DNA from: Kytococcus schroeteri
Lineage (GTDB): Bacteria > Actinomycetota > Actinomycetes > Actinomycetales > Dermatophilaceae
Assembly (NCBI RefSeq): GCF_002847825.1
Contig: NZ_PKIZ01000002.1
Coordinates: 94,787 to 158,786 of the forward strand
Reading direction: 5' to 3'
Length of the DNA: 64,000 bases
In this document: in pieces, positions 42,948 to 51,908 of the stretch
Layout: the number at the start of each line of letters is the position of its first letter
Numbering within the stretch: position 1 is the first letter of the stretch
Program-made: the position numbers and the translations under genes
Notes under the pieces: model-generated
Seen by the model: the letters and a program-made list of their open reading frames with translations, nothing else
The model's database searches: none
What the model was told of the DNA's origin: nothing

Positions 42948-43244
42948 TCACGCGGTCGGGGGCGTGCGGCGCGCCGCCTCGAGCGCCCGGTCGCGCGCCT
43001 CCAGCTCCTCGGCCATGCGGCGCAGGGCGTCATCGACCTCGGCCATGCGGTAGCCCCGCAGGGCCACCGGCAGCCGCAGGCCCTCCACGTCCTGGGCGTG
43101 CAGCGGGCCGTCCGGCAGGTGCACGGCGGCGTCGGCCGGCAGCTCCGGGGAGAGGGCCCCCTCCCCCGCGGGCAGGCGCCCGACGGCCAGCGCGGCCACC
43201 CAGGCCACGACGCAGACGAGCAGGACGATGACGACGACCTCCAT
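42948..43244 (-). CDS. Small membrane-anchored DivIVA-domain protein
   Basis: The 98-residue protein has an N-terminal hydrophobic helix (residues 2-24) and a short DivIVA-type motif LRGYRMAEVDDALRRMAEELEARD forming a coiled coil. Such short DivIVA-like proteins are common in actinobacteria and may take part in growth-pole or division organisation. The start may be 43244 or the ATG 12 bases upstream. Confidence 0.78.
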   Translation of the reverse strand: MEVVVIVLLVCVVAWVAALAVGRLPAGEGALSPELPADAAVHLPDGPLHAQDVEGLRLPVALRGYRMAEVDDALRRMAEELEARDRALEAARRTPPTA

Positions 43245-43280
43245 GGCGCAGATCATGGCACGCCGCGGGCGCCGCCGGCC

Positions 43281-44042
43281 TCACTCCGCGGGACGTCCCC
43301 GGCGGGCGGCCCCGGGGTGCTCCACCACGTGGCGGACCGCGTCGGCCGGGTCGTCGGTGAGGTACAGCAGGTCGGTGTCCTGCGGGGAGACCATGCCGCG
43401 CTCCATGAGGACGTCGCGGATCCAGTCCAGCAGCGGCTGCCAGAAGTCCACCCCGATGAGCACGATCGGGAAGTGGGTCACCTTGCCGGTCTGCACCAGG
43501 GTGAGCGCCTCGAAGAGCTCGTCGAGCGTGCCGAAGCCGCCCGGCAGCACGATGAAGCCGCTGGCGTACTTGACGAACATCGTCTTGCGCACGAAGAAGT
43601 AGCGGAAGTTCACGCCCAGGTCGACGTACTCGTTGAGCCCGGTCTCGAAGGGCAGCTCGATGCCCAGGCCCACGCTGTCACCCTCGGCCTCGGCCGCGCC
43701 CCGGTTGGCGGCCTCCATGGTGCCCGGCCCGCCCCCGGTGATGACGGCGAACCCGGCCTCCACGAGCAGGCGCCCCACCTCCAGCCCGAAGGCGTAGGCC
43801 GGCGAGTCGGGTGTGGCCCGCGCGGAGCCGAAGACGCTCACGGCCGGGCCGAGCTCGGCCAGCGCCCCGAAGCCCTCCACGAACTCGGCCTGGATGCGCA
43901 TGACGCGCCACGGGTCGGTGTGCACGAAGGCCCCCAGGCCGTCGTTGCGCAGCAGGCGCTCGTCAGTGGTCTCCGACGGCACGCGCCGGCCCCGCAGGCG
44001 TACCGGACCCTTGTAGTAGCTGGACTTCCGCGATGTGGTCAC
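43281..44042 (-). CDS. TIGR00730 / LOG family protein
   Basis: This 253-residue Rossmann-fold protein has GGGPGTMEAANRGAAEA and PGGFGTLDELFE, the PGGxGTxxE signature of LOG cytokinin riboside 5'-monophosphate phosphoribohydrolases. Bacterial members also act as general nucleotide-5'-monophosphate nucleosidases. The GTG at 44042 is six bases after TACGGT (44049-44054), indicating a leaderless message. The long N-terminal arm (about 60 residues) resembles the mycobacterial subtype. Confidence 0.87.
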   Translation of the reverse strand: MTTSRKSSYYKGPVRLRGRRVPSETTDERLLRNDGLGAFVHTDPWRVMRIQAEFVEGFGALAELGPAVSVFGSARATPDSPAYAFGLEVGRLLVEAGFAVITGGGPGTMEAANRGAAEAEGDSVGLGIELPFETGLNEYVDLGVNFRYFFVRKTMFVKYASGFIVLPGGFGTLDELFEALTLVQTGKVTHFPIVLIGVDFWQPLLDWIRDVLMERGMVSPQDTDLLYLTDDPADAVRHVVEHPGAARRGRPAE

Positions 44043-44103
44043 CGGGCCACCGTAACCATCGGCACCGACGACCTCCCGACGACCTGCCACCGCCCCGGGG
44101 CGC

Positions 44104-44137
44104 AGCACGCCCCCGGCCGCGCGGCCGGGGGCGTGCT
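44104..44137 (-). terminator. Hairpin after citrate synthase gene
   Basis: Perfect 34-bp palindrome (44104-44137), so effectively a 15-bp stem with a 4-nt loop, 23 bases beyond the gltA stop. Confidence 0.8.
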
Positions 44138-44160
44138 CGTGGTGCGCGGTGCGTCGCGCG

Positions 44161-45447
44161 TCAGGCGGTCGGGTAGTCGCGCTGCGCGGACCCGGTGTAG
44201 ATCTGGCGCGGACGGCCGATCTTGGTGTGCGGGTCGTTGATCATCTCGCGGTACTGGGCGATCCAGCCCGGCAGGCGCCCGATGGCGAAGAGCACCGTGA
44301 ACATGTCGGTCGGGAAGCCCATGGCCTGGTAGATGAGGCCGGTGTAGAAGTCCACGTTCGGGTACAGCTTGCGCTGCACGAAGTACTCGTCCTCGAGGGC
44401 GACCTTCTCCAGCTGCATGGCGATCTCGAGCTGCTCGTCGCCGGCTCCCAGGTGCTCCAGCACCTCGTCGGCGGTCTTCTTGACGATGGCCGCGCGCGGG
44501 TCGTAGTTCTTGTAGACACGGTGGCCGAAGCCCATGAGCTTGACCCCGTCCTCCTTGTTCTTGACCTTGCGGACGAACTCGTCCACGCCGCCCTCGGACT
44601 TCTGGATGCCCTCGAGCATCTCCAGCACGGCCTGGTTGGCGCCACCGTGCAGCGGACCCCACAGGGCCTGCACGCCGGCGGAGACCGACCCGTAGAGGTT
44701 GGTGTTGGCCGAGCCCACCAGGCGCACCGTGGAGGTGGAGCAGTTCTGCTCGTGGTCGGCGTGCAGCACGAAGAGCATGTCCAGCGCACGGACCATGCGC
44801 TCGTCGAGCTCGTAGTTGCCGTCGGCGTCCGCGAAGGTCATGCGGAGGAAGTTCTCCACCACCGTCAGGTCGGTGTCGGCCTGCATCGGGCCGAGGCCCT
44901 GACGGTTGCGGTAGGCGTTGGCGGCCAGCACCGGCACCTGGCCCATGAGGCGGCGGGCGGCGTTCTCCAGCTGCTCGGGGTCGAAGGGGTCCAGGTTCTC
45001 GGTGTCGTAGGTGCACAGCGCCGAGATGGCCGAGGAGAGCACCGGCATCGGGTGGGCGTCGGTGGGGAAGGAGTGGAAGAAGTCCTTCATGCCCTCGGGC
45101 ATGACCGCCTTGGCGCGCACGTCGCGGCGGAAGGTGTCCAGCTCCTCGGCGGACGGCAGCTCGCCGTCCATGAGCAGCTTGGCGACCTCCATGAACTCGG
45201 ACTTCTCGGCCAGCTGCTCGATGGGGTACCCGCGGTAGCGCAGGATGCCCTCGTCGCCGTCGATGAAGGTGATGGCCGACGAGCAGGAGGCGGTGTTCAC
45301 GAAGCCCACGTCGAGCGTGACGTTGCCGGTCTCCTTGCGCAGGGCGGAGATGTCGTAGCCGTTGTCGCCCTCGACGGACTCGACGAAGGGGAACTCCAGG
45401 GTCGTGCCCTCGTGGGTGAAGGTGGCGGGTGCCTTGTCGGCGGTCAT
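44161..45447 (-). CDS. gltA: Citrate synthase
   Basis: The 428-residue enzyme condenses oxaloacetate and acetyl-CoA at the entry of the TCA cycle. Catalytic regions are LHADHEQN and GPLHGGANQAVLEML (histidines), MGFGHRVYKNYDPRA and NVDFYTGLIYQAMG (catalytic Asp). Length fits the hexameric type II enzymes. ATG at 45447 is preceded by GAGAGGAAG. It is monocistronic, with its own hairpin. Confidence 0.96.
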   Translation of the reverse strand: MTADKAPATFTHEGTTLEFPFVESVEGDNGYDISALRKETGNVTLDVGFVNTASCSSAITFIDGDEGILRYRGYPIEQLAEKSEFMEVAKLLMDGELPSAEELDTFRRDVRAKAVMPEGMKDFFHSFPTDAHPMPVLSSAISALCTYDTENLDPFDPEQLENAARRLMGQVPVLAANAYRNRQGLGPMQADTDLTVVENFLRMTFADADGNYELDERMVRALDMLFVLHADHEQNCSTSTVRLVGSANTNLYGSVSAGVQALWGPLHGGANQAVLEMLEGIQKSEGGVDEFVRKVKNKEDGVKLMGFGHRVYKNYDPRAAIVKKTADEVLEHLGAGDEQLEIAMQLEKVALEDEYFVQRKLYPNVDFYTGLIYQAMGFPTDMFTVLFAIGRLPGWIAQYREMINDPHTKIGRPRQIYTGSAQRDYPTA

Positions 45448-45525
45448 GGTCTTCCTCTCGGCGGGCCGGCCTGTGGCCAGCAGTCAGAACGGGTGGCACC
45501 GCGCAGCGGCGCCCGTCGCGTCAGG

Positions 45526-45849
45526 TCAGTGGTCGCCCTGGGGCGGCAGGGCGGAGACCACCGGGTGGTCCTTGGGGATCACGCCCATCTTGGCAGCGCC
45601 TCCGGGGGCACCGAGGTCGTCGAAGAACTCGACGTTCGCCTTGTAGTAGTCGGCCCACTCGTCGGGCAGGTCGTCCTCGTAGTAGATGGCCTCCACAGGG
45701 CAGACCGGCTCGCACGCACCACAGTCCACGCACTCGTCGGGGTGGATGTAGAGCGACCGCTCCCCCTCGTAGATGCAGTCGACGGGGCACTCGTCGATGC
45801 AGGCCTTGTCCTTGACGTCGACACACGGCAAGGCGATGACGTAGGTCAC
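45526..45849 (-). CDS. fdxA: Seven-iron ferredoxin (FdxA type)
   Basis: The 107-residue protein has the FdxA spacing: [19 protein letters not shown] followed by [18 protein letters not shown], giving one 3Fe-4S and one 4Fe-4S cluster. It carries electrons in central metabolism. The GTG at 45849 has GGAGG nine bases upstream. TAGGAT on the minus strand (45907-45912) is a likely -10. Confidence 0.95.
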   Translation of the reverse strand: MTYVIALPCVDVKDKACIDECPVDCIYEGERSLYIHPDECVDCGACEPVCPVEAIYYEDDLPDEWADYYKANVEFFDDLGAPGGAAKMGVIPKDHPVVSALPPQGDH

Positions 45850-45955
45850 GCTTTCTTCCTCCTGGCAGCTCGGCACGGCGGGCACGCAGGCCACCTCCGG
45901 CCCTTCATCCTAAGTGCACTCGCACCGGCCCACCGCCCACGGGGGCCCACGCCAC

Positions 45956-47968
45956 TCAGCCGGCGGACGCCGAGGGCCCTGCCCCCGGCTCCCCGGAGGG
46001 CGAGGACGACGGGCTCGGCGACGCCCCACCCTCGGGGCGCCCGTCCTGCTCTGCGGCCTCCTGTTCGGCCTGCTGGTCGGCCCGTGCCTCGCGCTCGGCC
46101 CGGTCCCGGGCGTCCTGCGCCTTGTCGGCCTTCCGCTCCGAGAAGGGGCGGTAGTCCCACGAGGGCGGCACGGTGGACCCGGAGAACTCGGGCGAGGCCG
46201 GGTTGGTGCACCACACCTCGTCACTGGGCTCGTAGTGCGTGTCCACCGTCTCGGTGCGCGCCGGGCCGTCGAAGCCCTGCACCGGCTCCAGGCGGCGCTC
46301 CACGGTGACGTCGAAGCCCTTCACCCCGTGCTGGCTGATGCAGGTGGAGCTGTTGCTCCAGTACTTCCGGGGCTCCACCACGTGCTGGCGCTCCCGGGTG
46401 GTCGACTCCACGTCGTACTGCCTCACGCCGTACAGGGTGAGGGTCAGGTCCTGCCCCTCCACCCGGGTCCGCAGCAGCACCGGGGCCGGGGTGTCGTTGG
46501 TCCACCGGTTGTCGATGGAGGGGTACCACAGGGTGGCCTCGCGCCCCTCGGGGTAGCGGGCGATGTAGTAGCTGTGGGGCTTGTGCTCGTCCAGCTGCAC
46601 CCCGGCCTCGAAGGCCACGTTGTAGACGGCGGTGGAGACCTGCGAGAGCCCGCCGCCGACGGCGTTGGAGAGCGTCCCGTCGCTGATGACGTGCGCCTCG
46701 CGGTAGCCCTTCTCCTCCGTGGGCTCCCCCATCACCCGCACCAGGCTGAACTGGTCACCGGCCGCCACGACGGTGCCGTCCAGCTGCCGGGCCAGCGTGC
46801 GGATGTTGTGGGTCCGGGCCGCGTTCTCCTGCCCGCCGGGCAACCGGGTGGTGAAGGTGCCCATGCGGTCGGTCCGCCACCCCTGGCCGTCCTTGGCCGG
46901 CTGCACCACGTGCACGCCGACCGGGGCACGGCGCTCCTGGGCCCGCACGGCCTGGCGGACCGCCTCCTCGACGTCGCCCACGGAGACCTGGCGCCCGGCG
47001 CGCCCCGGCTCCACCCGGGCACCCTCCCCCGCGGTCACCAGCCGGGCGTCGCGGGCCGGCCGGTCGGCCAGCGGGTGGCCCGCGTCGAGTTCCTCCACCC
47101 AGCGCGAGGCGTCGACCTCCAGGGAGGGGCGTCCGCCCTCCCCGCCGACGGACAGCATCGAGGCGAGGACCTCGCGCGAGAGCACGACCGGCTGCTCGTG
47201 GGGCGGGACGTCCTCCTGCGGGGCGTCGCCCGAGGGCGAGGCCGTCGGGTCGGGCGACGGCTCGGCCGCGTCCGGGGTGGCCACGAGGGTCACCGGGCCG
47301 GACAGGGCCGGGCCGAGCACGCGGTCGGCGAACTCCCGCACCTGCCGCGTGGTCACGGCAGGCCGCTGCTCCCGGATCCGCGCGTCCACCCGGCGCGTGG
47401 CGGGCCAGGCGTCACCCACCGCCTCGGCGGTCCCGCGCACGTCGAGCCCCCGGCCGGTGCGCGCCTCGGTCACCACGGTCTCGGTGCCCTCCAGGCGCAC
47501 CGAGGCGTCCCGGGCCGGGGTGCCCACCTCCTGGGAGAGCCGCCCCAGCCGCTCCCGCAGGCGGGACTCGTCCACCGTGACCACCCAGTCGCGGTGCACC
47601 TCGCCGGTGGCGCGCACCCACAGGTCGCGCGGGTCCCAGGTGCGTCCCGTGGTGCCCTCGAGGCTGGCGTCCACGTCGTGGCCCAGGCCCAGCTCGGAGG
47701 CGGCGATGCGGTGCGGGCGACCGTCGACGACCACTGTCATCGGCTCCCGGTCCAGGCGGTCGGCCTCCTCCTGCAGGGTCCGGTGGGCACGCTCGTGCGA
47801 CAGGCGGCTCACGTCCGTGCCGCCGACGACGAGCTGGCGCGGCGTGGTGCGCCCCACCACCAGCACGAGCGCGAGGTAGACCAGGGCGAGCAGGCCGACC
47901 AGCAGGAAGACGGTGGAGGCCACGCCCTGCCAGCGGGTTCCCTGCCCGCGCGGCGCGGGCGCCGTCAC
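45956..47968 (-). CDS. VanW family cell-wall protein
   Basis: This 670-residue protein has an N-terminal transmembrane anchor (about 17-38). Putative peptidoglycan-binding repeats follow, then a VanW domain with GTFTTRL, GDQFSLVRVMGEPTEEKGY, AVGGGLSQVSTAVYNVAFEAG and IDNRWTNDTPAPVLL. The C-terminus is low complexity (Ser/Pro/Glu). VanW proteins accompany glycopeptide resistance in some species, but stand-alone actinobacterial ones are not known to give it. The GTG at 47968 overlaps the MshB-reductase stop (GTGA). Confidence 0.87.
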   Translation of the reverse strand: MTAPAPRGQGTRWQGVASTVFLLVGLLALVYLALVLVVGRTTPRQLVVGGTDVSRLSHERAHRTLQEEADRLDREPMTVVVDGRPHRIAASELGLGHDVDASLEGTTGRTWDPRDLWVRATGEVHRDWVVTVDESRLRERLGRLSQEVGTPARDASVRLEGTETVVTEARTGRGLDVRGTAEAVGDAWPATRRVDARIREQRPAVTTRQVREFADRVLGPALSGPVTLVATPDAAEPSPDPTASPSGDAPQEDVPPHEQPVVLSREVLASMLSVGGEGGRPSLEVDASRWVEELDAGHPLADRPARDARLVTAGEGARVEPGRAGRQVSVGDVEEAVRQAVRAQERRAPVGVHVVQPAKDGQGWRTDRMGTFTTRLPGGQENAARTHNIRTLARQLDGTVVAAGDQFSLVRVMGEPTEEKGYREAHVISDGTLSNAVGGGLSQVSTAVYNVAFEAGVQLDEHKPHSYYIARYPEGREATLWYPSIDNRWTNDTPAPVLLRTRVEGQDLTLTLYGVRQYDVESTTRERQHVVEPRKYWSNSSTCISQHGVKGFDVTVERRLEPVQGFDGPARTETVDTHYEPSDEVWCTNPASPEFSGSTVPPSWDYRPFSERKADKAQDARDRAEREARADQQAEQEAAEQDGRPEGGASPSPSSSPSGEPGAGPSASAG

Positions 47969-49416
47969 CGGGTGCCCCGCATGCGGCCGCGGTGGAAGAG
48001 CAGCGGGTCGGTGTCGTCGACCCCGTCCGCGCGCCCGTCGCCCACACCCTCCACGAGGCCGACGAAGAGCGTGTGGTCACCCAGCACGACGTGGTGCACC
48101 ACGCGGCACTCGGCCGTGGCGAGTGCCTCGGTGAGCAGGGGCAGTCCGGTCATCGGACCAGAGTAGGTCGGCACCCGGTCGAGCTGGCCCACCACCGGGC
48201 GGCCGGGCGTGGACAGCCACTCCCCGTGGCGGCGGGCGGAGGCCGGCAGCACGTTCACGGCGAACACCCCCGAGGCGTGCACGGCCTCGCCGAAGCGCGC
48301 CGCGTTGTCCACGAGGATCCCCAGCAGCACCGGGTGCAGGGAGACCGGCACCACGGCGTTGGCGGTCATGGCGTGCACCCCGGACCCCCAGCGGGTGGTG
48401 AGGACCGTCACCCCGGTGGGCAGCGCGGACATCGCGGCCCGGAAGGCGTCCCGGTCGGCCATGGGGCCGGCCAGCGGGGCCCGCAGGTCGCTGTCGCCGG
48501 TCACGACCCGCCCCGATGCCGGGTCGAGCCGCGAGTAGCCCTCGGCCGGGGCCGCCCGGTGTGCCACGAGGTTGGTCATGGCCCACCACCCGTCGTGCTC
48601 GGTCACCTGGGTGGCGTGGGCACGGCGGGCGGCGGAGACGGCCGCCAGGCTCGAGGGGGTGCCGTGCACCTCGTGCGTGACGTCCTCGTCGGGGCGCACC
48701 CCACTGGCCCAGGCGTCGACCTCGCGGGGGTGCTCGGGGTCCGGTCCCTCCGGGCGGGGCACGACGACGCCCTCGGTGGGCCGGCCCCGGAAGGAGCCGG
48801 TGGGCTCCACGGGGTCCACGTGGTCGGCCACCCAGCGGCGCCCCTCGGCCTCCCAGGACCGTGGGGTCACGGCGGCGTACAGCTCGGGACGGGTCTCGGC
48901 CGGCAGGGAGCGCACGGCGGCCACGGTGGCGCGGTGCACGGCCACGTGGTCGGGGTGGCCGTAGCCCCCGGTCTCGTCGTAGGTGAGCACGATGCGGGCG
49001 CCGGTGCGCTCGACCTCCTCGCGGACCAGCGCCGCCAGCGCGGACCGGTCGGCGTTCACCAGGGCCCGCGGGTGGGCGGCCTCGGGGCTGCCGGCCATGC
49101 CCGAGTCGCGGAAGAGCGCCGCCGCCGGGTCGGGCCGACCCGGCTCCTCGCCCAGCACCCGCACCTGCACGCCCAGTGCCTCCGCCGCCGCCGCCAGCTC
49201 ACCGCGGCGGTGCGGCGCGAGCGCCTCGGTGCCCTCCAGGTGCTGGAGTCCCGGCACCATCACCTCGCCGTGGTCCCCCAGGGTGCAGGTGAGCACGTGC
49301 ACCGGGTGGCCCCGCTCGGCCAGGGTGGCCAGGGCCACACCGGTGGCGAGGGTCTCGTCGTCGGGGTGTGCGTGGACCGCCAGGACCGGGAGATCGGCGG
49401 GCGTCGGGTGCTGCAT
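47965..49416 (-). CDS. MshB-type deacetylase fused to a flavin-reductase domain
   Basis: One uninterrupted 483-codon frame joins two enzymes. Residues 1 to about 300 are a LmbE/MshB zinc deacetylase, with AHPDDE at 16-21 and YDETGGYGHPDHVAVH. Its likely reaction is deacetylation of GlcNAc-inositol in mycothiol synthesis, or of mycothiol S-conjugates. From Met319 onward it is a flavin reductase-like split-barrel domain (ALPTGVTVLTTRWG ... VFAVNVLPASARRHG). No stop lies between them and the internal ATG (48462) lacks a good ribosome site. TACGGT (49423-49428) is six bases before the first ATG. The join deserves confirmation. Confidence 0.85.
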   Translation of the reverse strand: MQHPTPADLPVLAVHAHPDDETLATGVALATLAERGHPVHVLTCTLGDHGEVMVPGLQHLEGTEALAPHRRGELAAAAEALGVQVRVLGEEPGRPDPAAALFRDSGMAGSPEAAHPRALVNADRSALAALVREEVERTGARIVLTYDETGGYGHPDHVAVHRATVAAVRSLPAETRPELYAAVTPRSWEAEGRRWVADHVDPVEPTGSFRGRPTEGVVVPRPEGPDPEHPREVDAWASGVRPDEDVTHEVHGTPSSLAAVSAARRAHATQVTEHDGWWAMTNLVAHRAAPAEGYSRLDPASGRVVTGDSDLRAPLAGPMADRDAFRAAMSALPTGVTVLTTRWGSGVHAMTANAVVPVSLHPVLLGILVDNAARFGEAVHASGVFAVNVLPASARRHGEWLSTPGRPVVGQLDRVPTYSGPMTGLPLLTEALATAECRVVHHVVLGDHTLFVGLVEGVGDGRADGVDDTDPLLFHRGRMRGTR

Positions 49417-49485
49417 GGGGCAACCGTAGGCGTCCCGGGCACGGCCGTTCACCTCACGGTCATGTGCTGCGGCTATGTTGCACCC
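49417..49485. promoter_or_regulatory. Divergent leaderless promoters of mshB-fusion and ppk2
   Basis: TACGGT on the minus strand (49423-49428) and TATGTT on the plus strand (49474-49479) each lie six bases before their start codons, leaving 45 bp between the two hexamers. Confidence 0.65.
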
Positions 49486-50376
49486 ATGCAGATGGAACTG
49501 CGCGAGTACATCGACCGCCTCTCCGCGGAGGGCTACACCGTCCGGGACGACCAGGGGTCGGACCCCGACCTCATCGATCCGGGCGGCAAGGCGGTCGAGA
49601 CCTGGCGGGAGAACTACCCGTACGACGAGCGCATGACGCGCGAGGACTACGACGTCGAGAAGTACCTGCTGCAGGTCGAGCTCATCAAGTTCCAGAACTG
49701 GACGCAGAAGTCCGGCTCGCGCCACATCCTCGTGTTCGAGGGCCGCGACGCCGCCGGCAAGGGCGGCACCATCAAGCGCTTCATGGAGCACCTCAACCCA
49801 CGCTTCGCCCGCGTGGTGGCGCTCAACAAGCCCAGCGAGCGCGAGCGCGGCGAGTGGTACTTCCAGCGCTACGTCAACCACTTCCCCACCGCCGGCGAGA
49901 TCGTCTTCTTCGACCGCTCCTGGTACAACCGCGCCGGCGTGGAGCGTGTCATGAACTTCACCAACGGCCCCGACTACGAGCAGTTCATGCAGCAGGCGCC
50001 GCAGCTGGAGAAGATGATCACCGACGCCGGCACCACCCTCACCAAGTTCTGGTTCTCGGTCACCGCGCACGAGCAGCGCACCCGCTTCGCCATCCGCCAG
50101 ATCGACCCGGTGCGCCGCTGGAAGCTCTCCCCCATGGACCTCGCCTCCCTGGACAAGTGGGACTCCTACACCGCGGCCAAGGAGGACATGTTCGCCCGCA
50201 CCGACACCGACTGGGCGCCGTGGATCACCATCAAGTCCAACGACAAGAAGCGCGGGCGCATCAACGCCATGCGCTACTTCCTCAGCCAGTTCGAGTACGA
50301 GGGCAAGGACCACGACATCGTCGGCGAGCCCGACCCGCAGATCGTGCGCCGCGCCAAGGACACCATCGGCGACTGA
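49486..50376 (+). CDS. ppk2: Polyphosphate kinase 2
   Basis: The 296-residue class I PPK2 phosphorylates nucleoside diphosphates with polyphosphate. Walker A is EGRDAAGKGGTIKRF (about 85-99), Walker B is EIVFFDRSWYNRAGVERVM, and the lid region is FWFSVTAHEQRTRF. Length and motifs match single-domain PPK2 proteins. The first ATG (49486) is leaderless by position; Met3 is an alternative. It stands alone, followed by a transporter gene with its own promoter. Confidence 0.94.
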   Translation: MQMELREYIDRLSAEGYTVRDDQGSDPDLIDPGGKAVETWRENYPYDERMTREDYDVEKYLLQVELIKFQNWTQKSGSRHILVFEGRDAAGKGGTIKRFMEHLNPRFARVVALNKPSERERGEWYFQRYVNHFPTAGEIVFFDRSWYNRAGVERVMNFTNGPDYEQFMQQAPQLEKMITDAGTTLTKFWFSVTAHEQRTRFAIRQIDPVRRWKLSPMDLASLDKWDSYTAAKEDMFARTDTDWAPWITIKSNDKKRGRINAMRYFLSQFEYEGKDHDIVGEPDPQIVRRAKDTIGD

Positions 50377-50473
50377 CCACGCGGGCCGGCCCCGGTCGAC
50401 ACGCCGCGGAGGTGCCGGACGCCGGGGCCAACGGCTAGGGTCGCGAGGTCCCCACCCCCGCCCGGAAGGACCC

Positions 50474-51784
50474 ATGTCCCCCTCCGCAGGACCGTCCACG
50501 CCCACCCGAGCCGCCCGGGGCCCCCACCCCGACGGCGCCCCCGGACGCTGGACCGGCGCCGACACGGCGTGGGTGATCAGTCTCTTCGGCACGGCGGTGG
50601 GGGCCGGCATCCTCTTCCTACCGCTCAACGCCGCCTCCACCTCGCTGGCCCCGCTGGTGGTGGGCACCCTGCTCATCGGGCCGATGACCTACTTCGCGCA
50701 CCGGGCCCTCTCACGCCTCATCTGCGCCGCCCCGGAGAAGGGCAAGGACATCACCGAGCTCGCCCGCGGCTACTTCGGCGAGGTGCCGGGCACCCTGGTG
50801 ACGGTGCTGTACTGGCTGTGCTTCTACCCCATCGTGCTCATCTACGCGGTGGCGCTCACCAACACCGTGGACGACTTCATGGTCCACCAGCTGGGCCTGG
50901 CCTCCCCGCCGCGGTGGCTGCTCTCGCTGGTGCTGGTAGGCCTGATGATGGCGGCGGTCCTCACCAGCCAGAAGCTGGTGATGGCCGTCACCCAGGCCCT
51001 GGTGTACCCGCTCATCGCCCTGCTGGCGGTCTCCACGCTGCTGCTCGTGCCGCACTGGCGCCCCGGGGCCTTCCAGTGGATGCCCGAGGGCGACTTCGGC
51101 ACCACGCTGTGGATGCTGGTGCCCACGCTGGTGTTCGCGTTCAACCACTCGGCGGCCATCTCGCAGTTCTCGCTGAGCATGCAGACCGAGCAGGGTGACC
51201 GCGCCGCCGCCAAGGCCTCCCAGATCCTGCGACGCACCGCCACGCTGCTCACCGTGTTCACCATGGCCTTCGTCTGGTCCAGCGTGCTCGCTCTGGGGCC
51301 CGACGGCCTGGAGCGCGCGGAGGGCTCCAACCTCTCGGTGCTGTCCTACCTGGCCAAGGAGATGGACAACGCGTTCTTCCTGTGGGCCGGCCCGATCATC
51401 GCCGTGGCGGCCATCGCGTCCTCCTTCTTCGGCCACTACCTCGGTGCCGCGGAGGGCGGGCGCGGCCTCGTGCGCGCCCTGGTGGACCGGCGCGAGCGGA
51501 TCGGCGACCGGACGCTGGACCTGGGCATCGCGGGGGTCTACGGCCTCACCGCGTGGCTGGCGGCCGTGCTCAACCCGACCATCCTGGACATCATCGAGGC
51601 GCTCTCGGGCCCGGTCATGGCGGCCTACCTGTACCTCATGCCGATCGTGGCCATTCACACGGTGCCGGCGCTGAAGCCCTTCCGCCACCGCGTGGCAGCG
51701 CACTCGTTCGTGGTGGTGATGGGCCTGGTGGCCGTGAGCGCCGCCGCCTACGCCGTGCCGAAGGCCCTCCAGCCGTACCTCTAG
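50474..51784 (+). CDS. HAAAP-family amino acid permease (SdaC-like)
   Basis: The 436-residue membrane protein has about 11 helices and the opening TAWVISLFGTAVGAGILFLPLNA, typical of the hydroxy/aromatic amino acid permeases such as SdaC and TdcC. FNHSAAISQFSLSMQ in the middle is another family block. Serine or threonine uptake by proton symport is the probable role. TAGGGT (50436-50441) and GGAAGGA ahead of the ATG give a leadered transcript. Confidence 0.85.
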   Translation: MSPSAGPSTPTRAARGPHPDGAPGRWTGADTAWVISLFGTAVGAGILFLPLNAASTSLAPLVVGTLLIGPMTYFAHRALSRLICAAPEKGKDITELARGYFGEVPGTLVTVLYWLCFYPIVLIYAVALTNTVDDFMVHQLGLASPPRWLLSLVLVGLMMAAVLTSQKLVMAVTQALVYPLIALLAVSTLLLVPHWRPGAFQWMPEGDFGTTLWMLVPTLVFAFNHSAAISQFSLSMQTEQGDRAAAKASQILRRTATLLTVFTMAFVWSSVLALGPDGLERAEGSNLSVLSYLAKEMDNAFFLWAGPIIAVAAIASSFFGHYLGAAEGGRGLVRALVDRRERIGDRTLDLGIAGVYGLTAWLAAVLNPTILDIIEALSGPVMAAYLYLMPIVAIHTVPALKPFRHRVAAHSFVVVMGLVAVSAAAYAVPKALQPYL

Positions 51785-51908
51785 GACCTGCCCTCGCCGG
51801 CGCCACCCCCGGCCCCCGGAGGGTGACGGGTCACAACTCGGTTGCGATCGGTGGACGGGCCGGGCGGCGGCGGGCGCCCCGTGCCGGCCCGCGGTTACAT
51901 TCCGCGCC

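Noticed and set aside
45956..47968. VanW gene taken as a vancomycin resistance determinant
   Set aside because: No vanHAX or vanRS neighbours; stand-alone VanW proteins are ordinary in actinobacteria.
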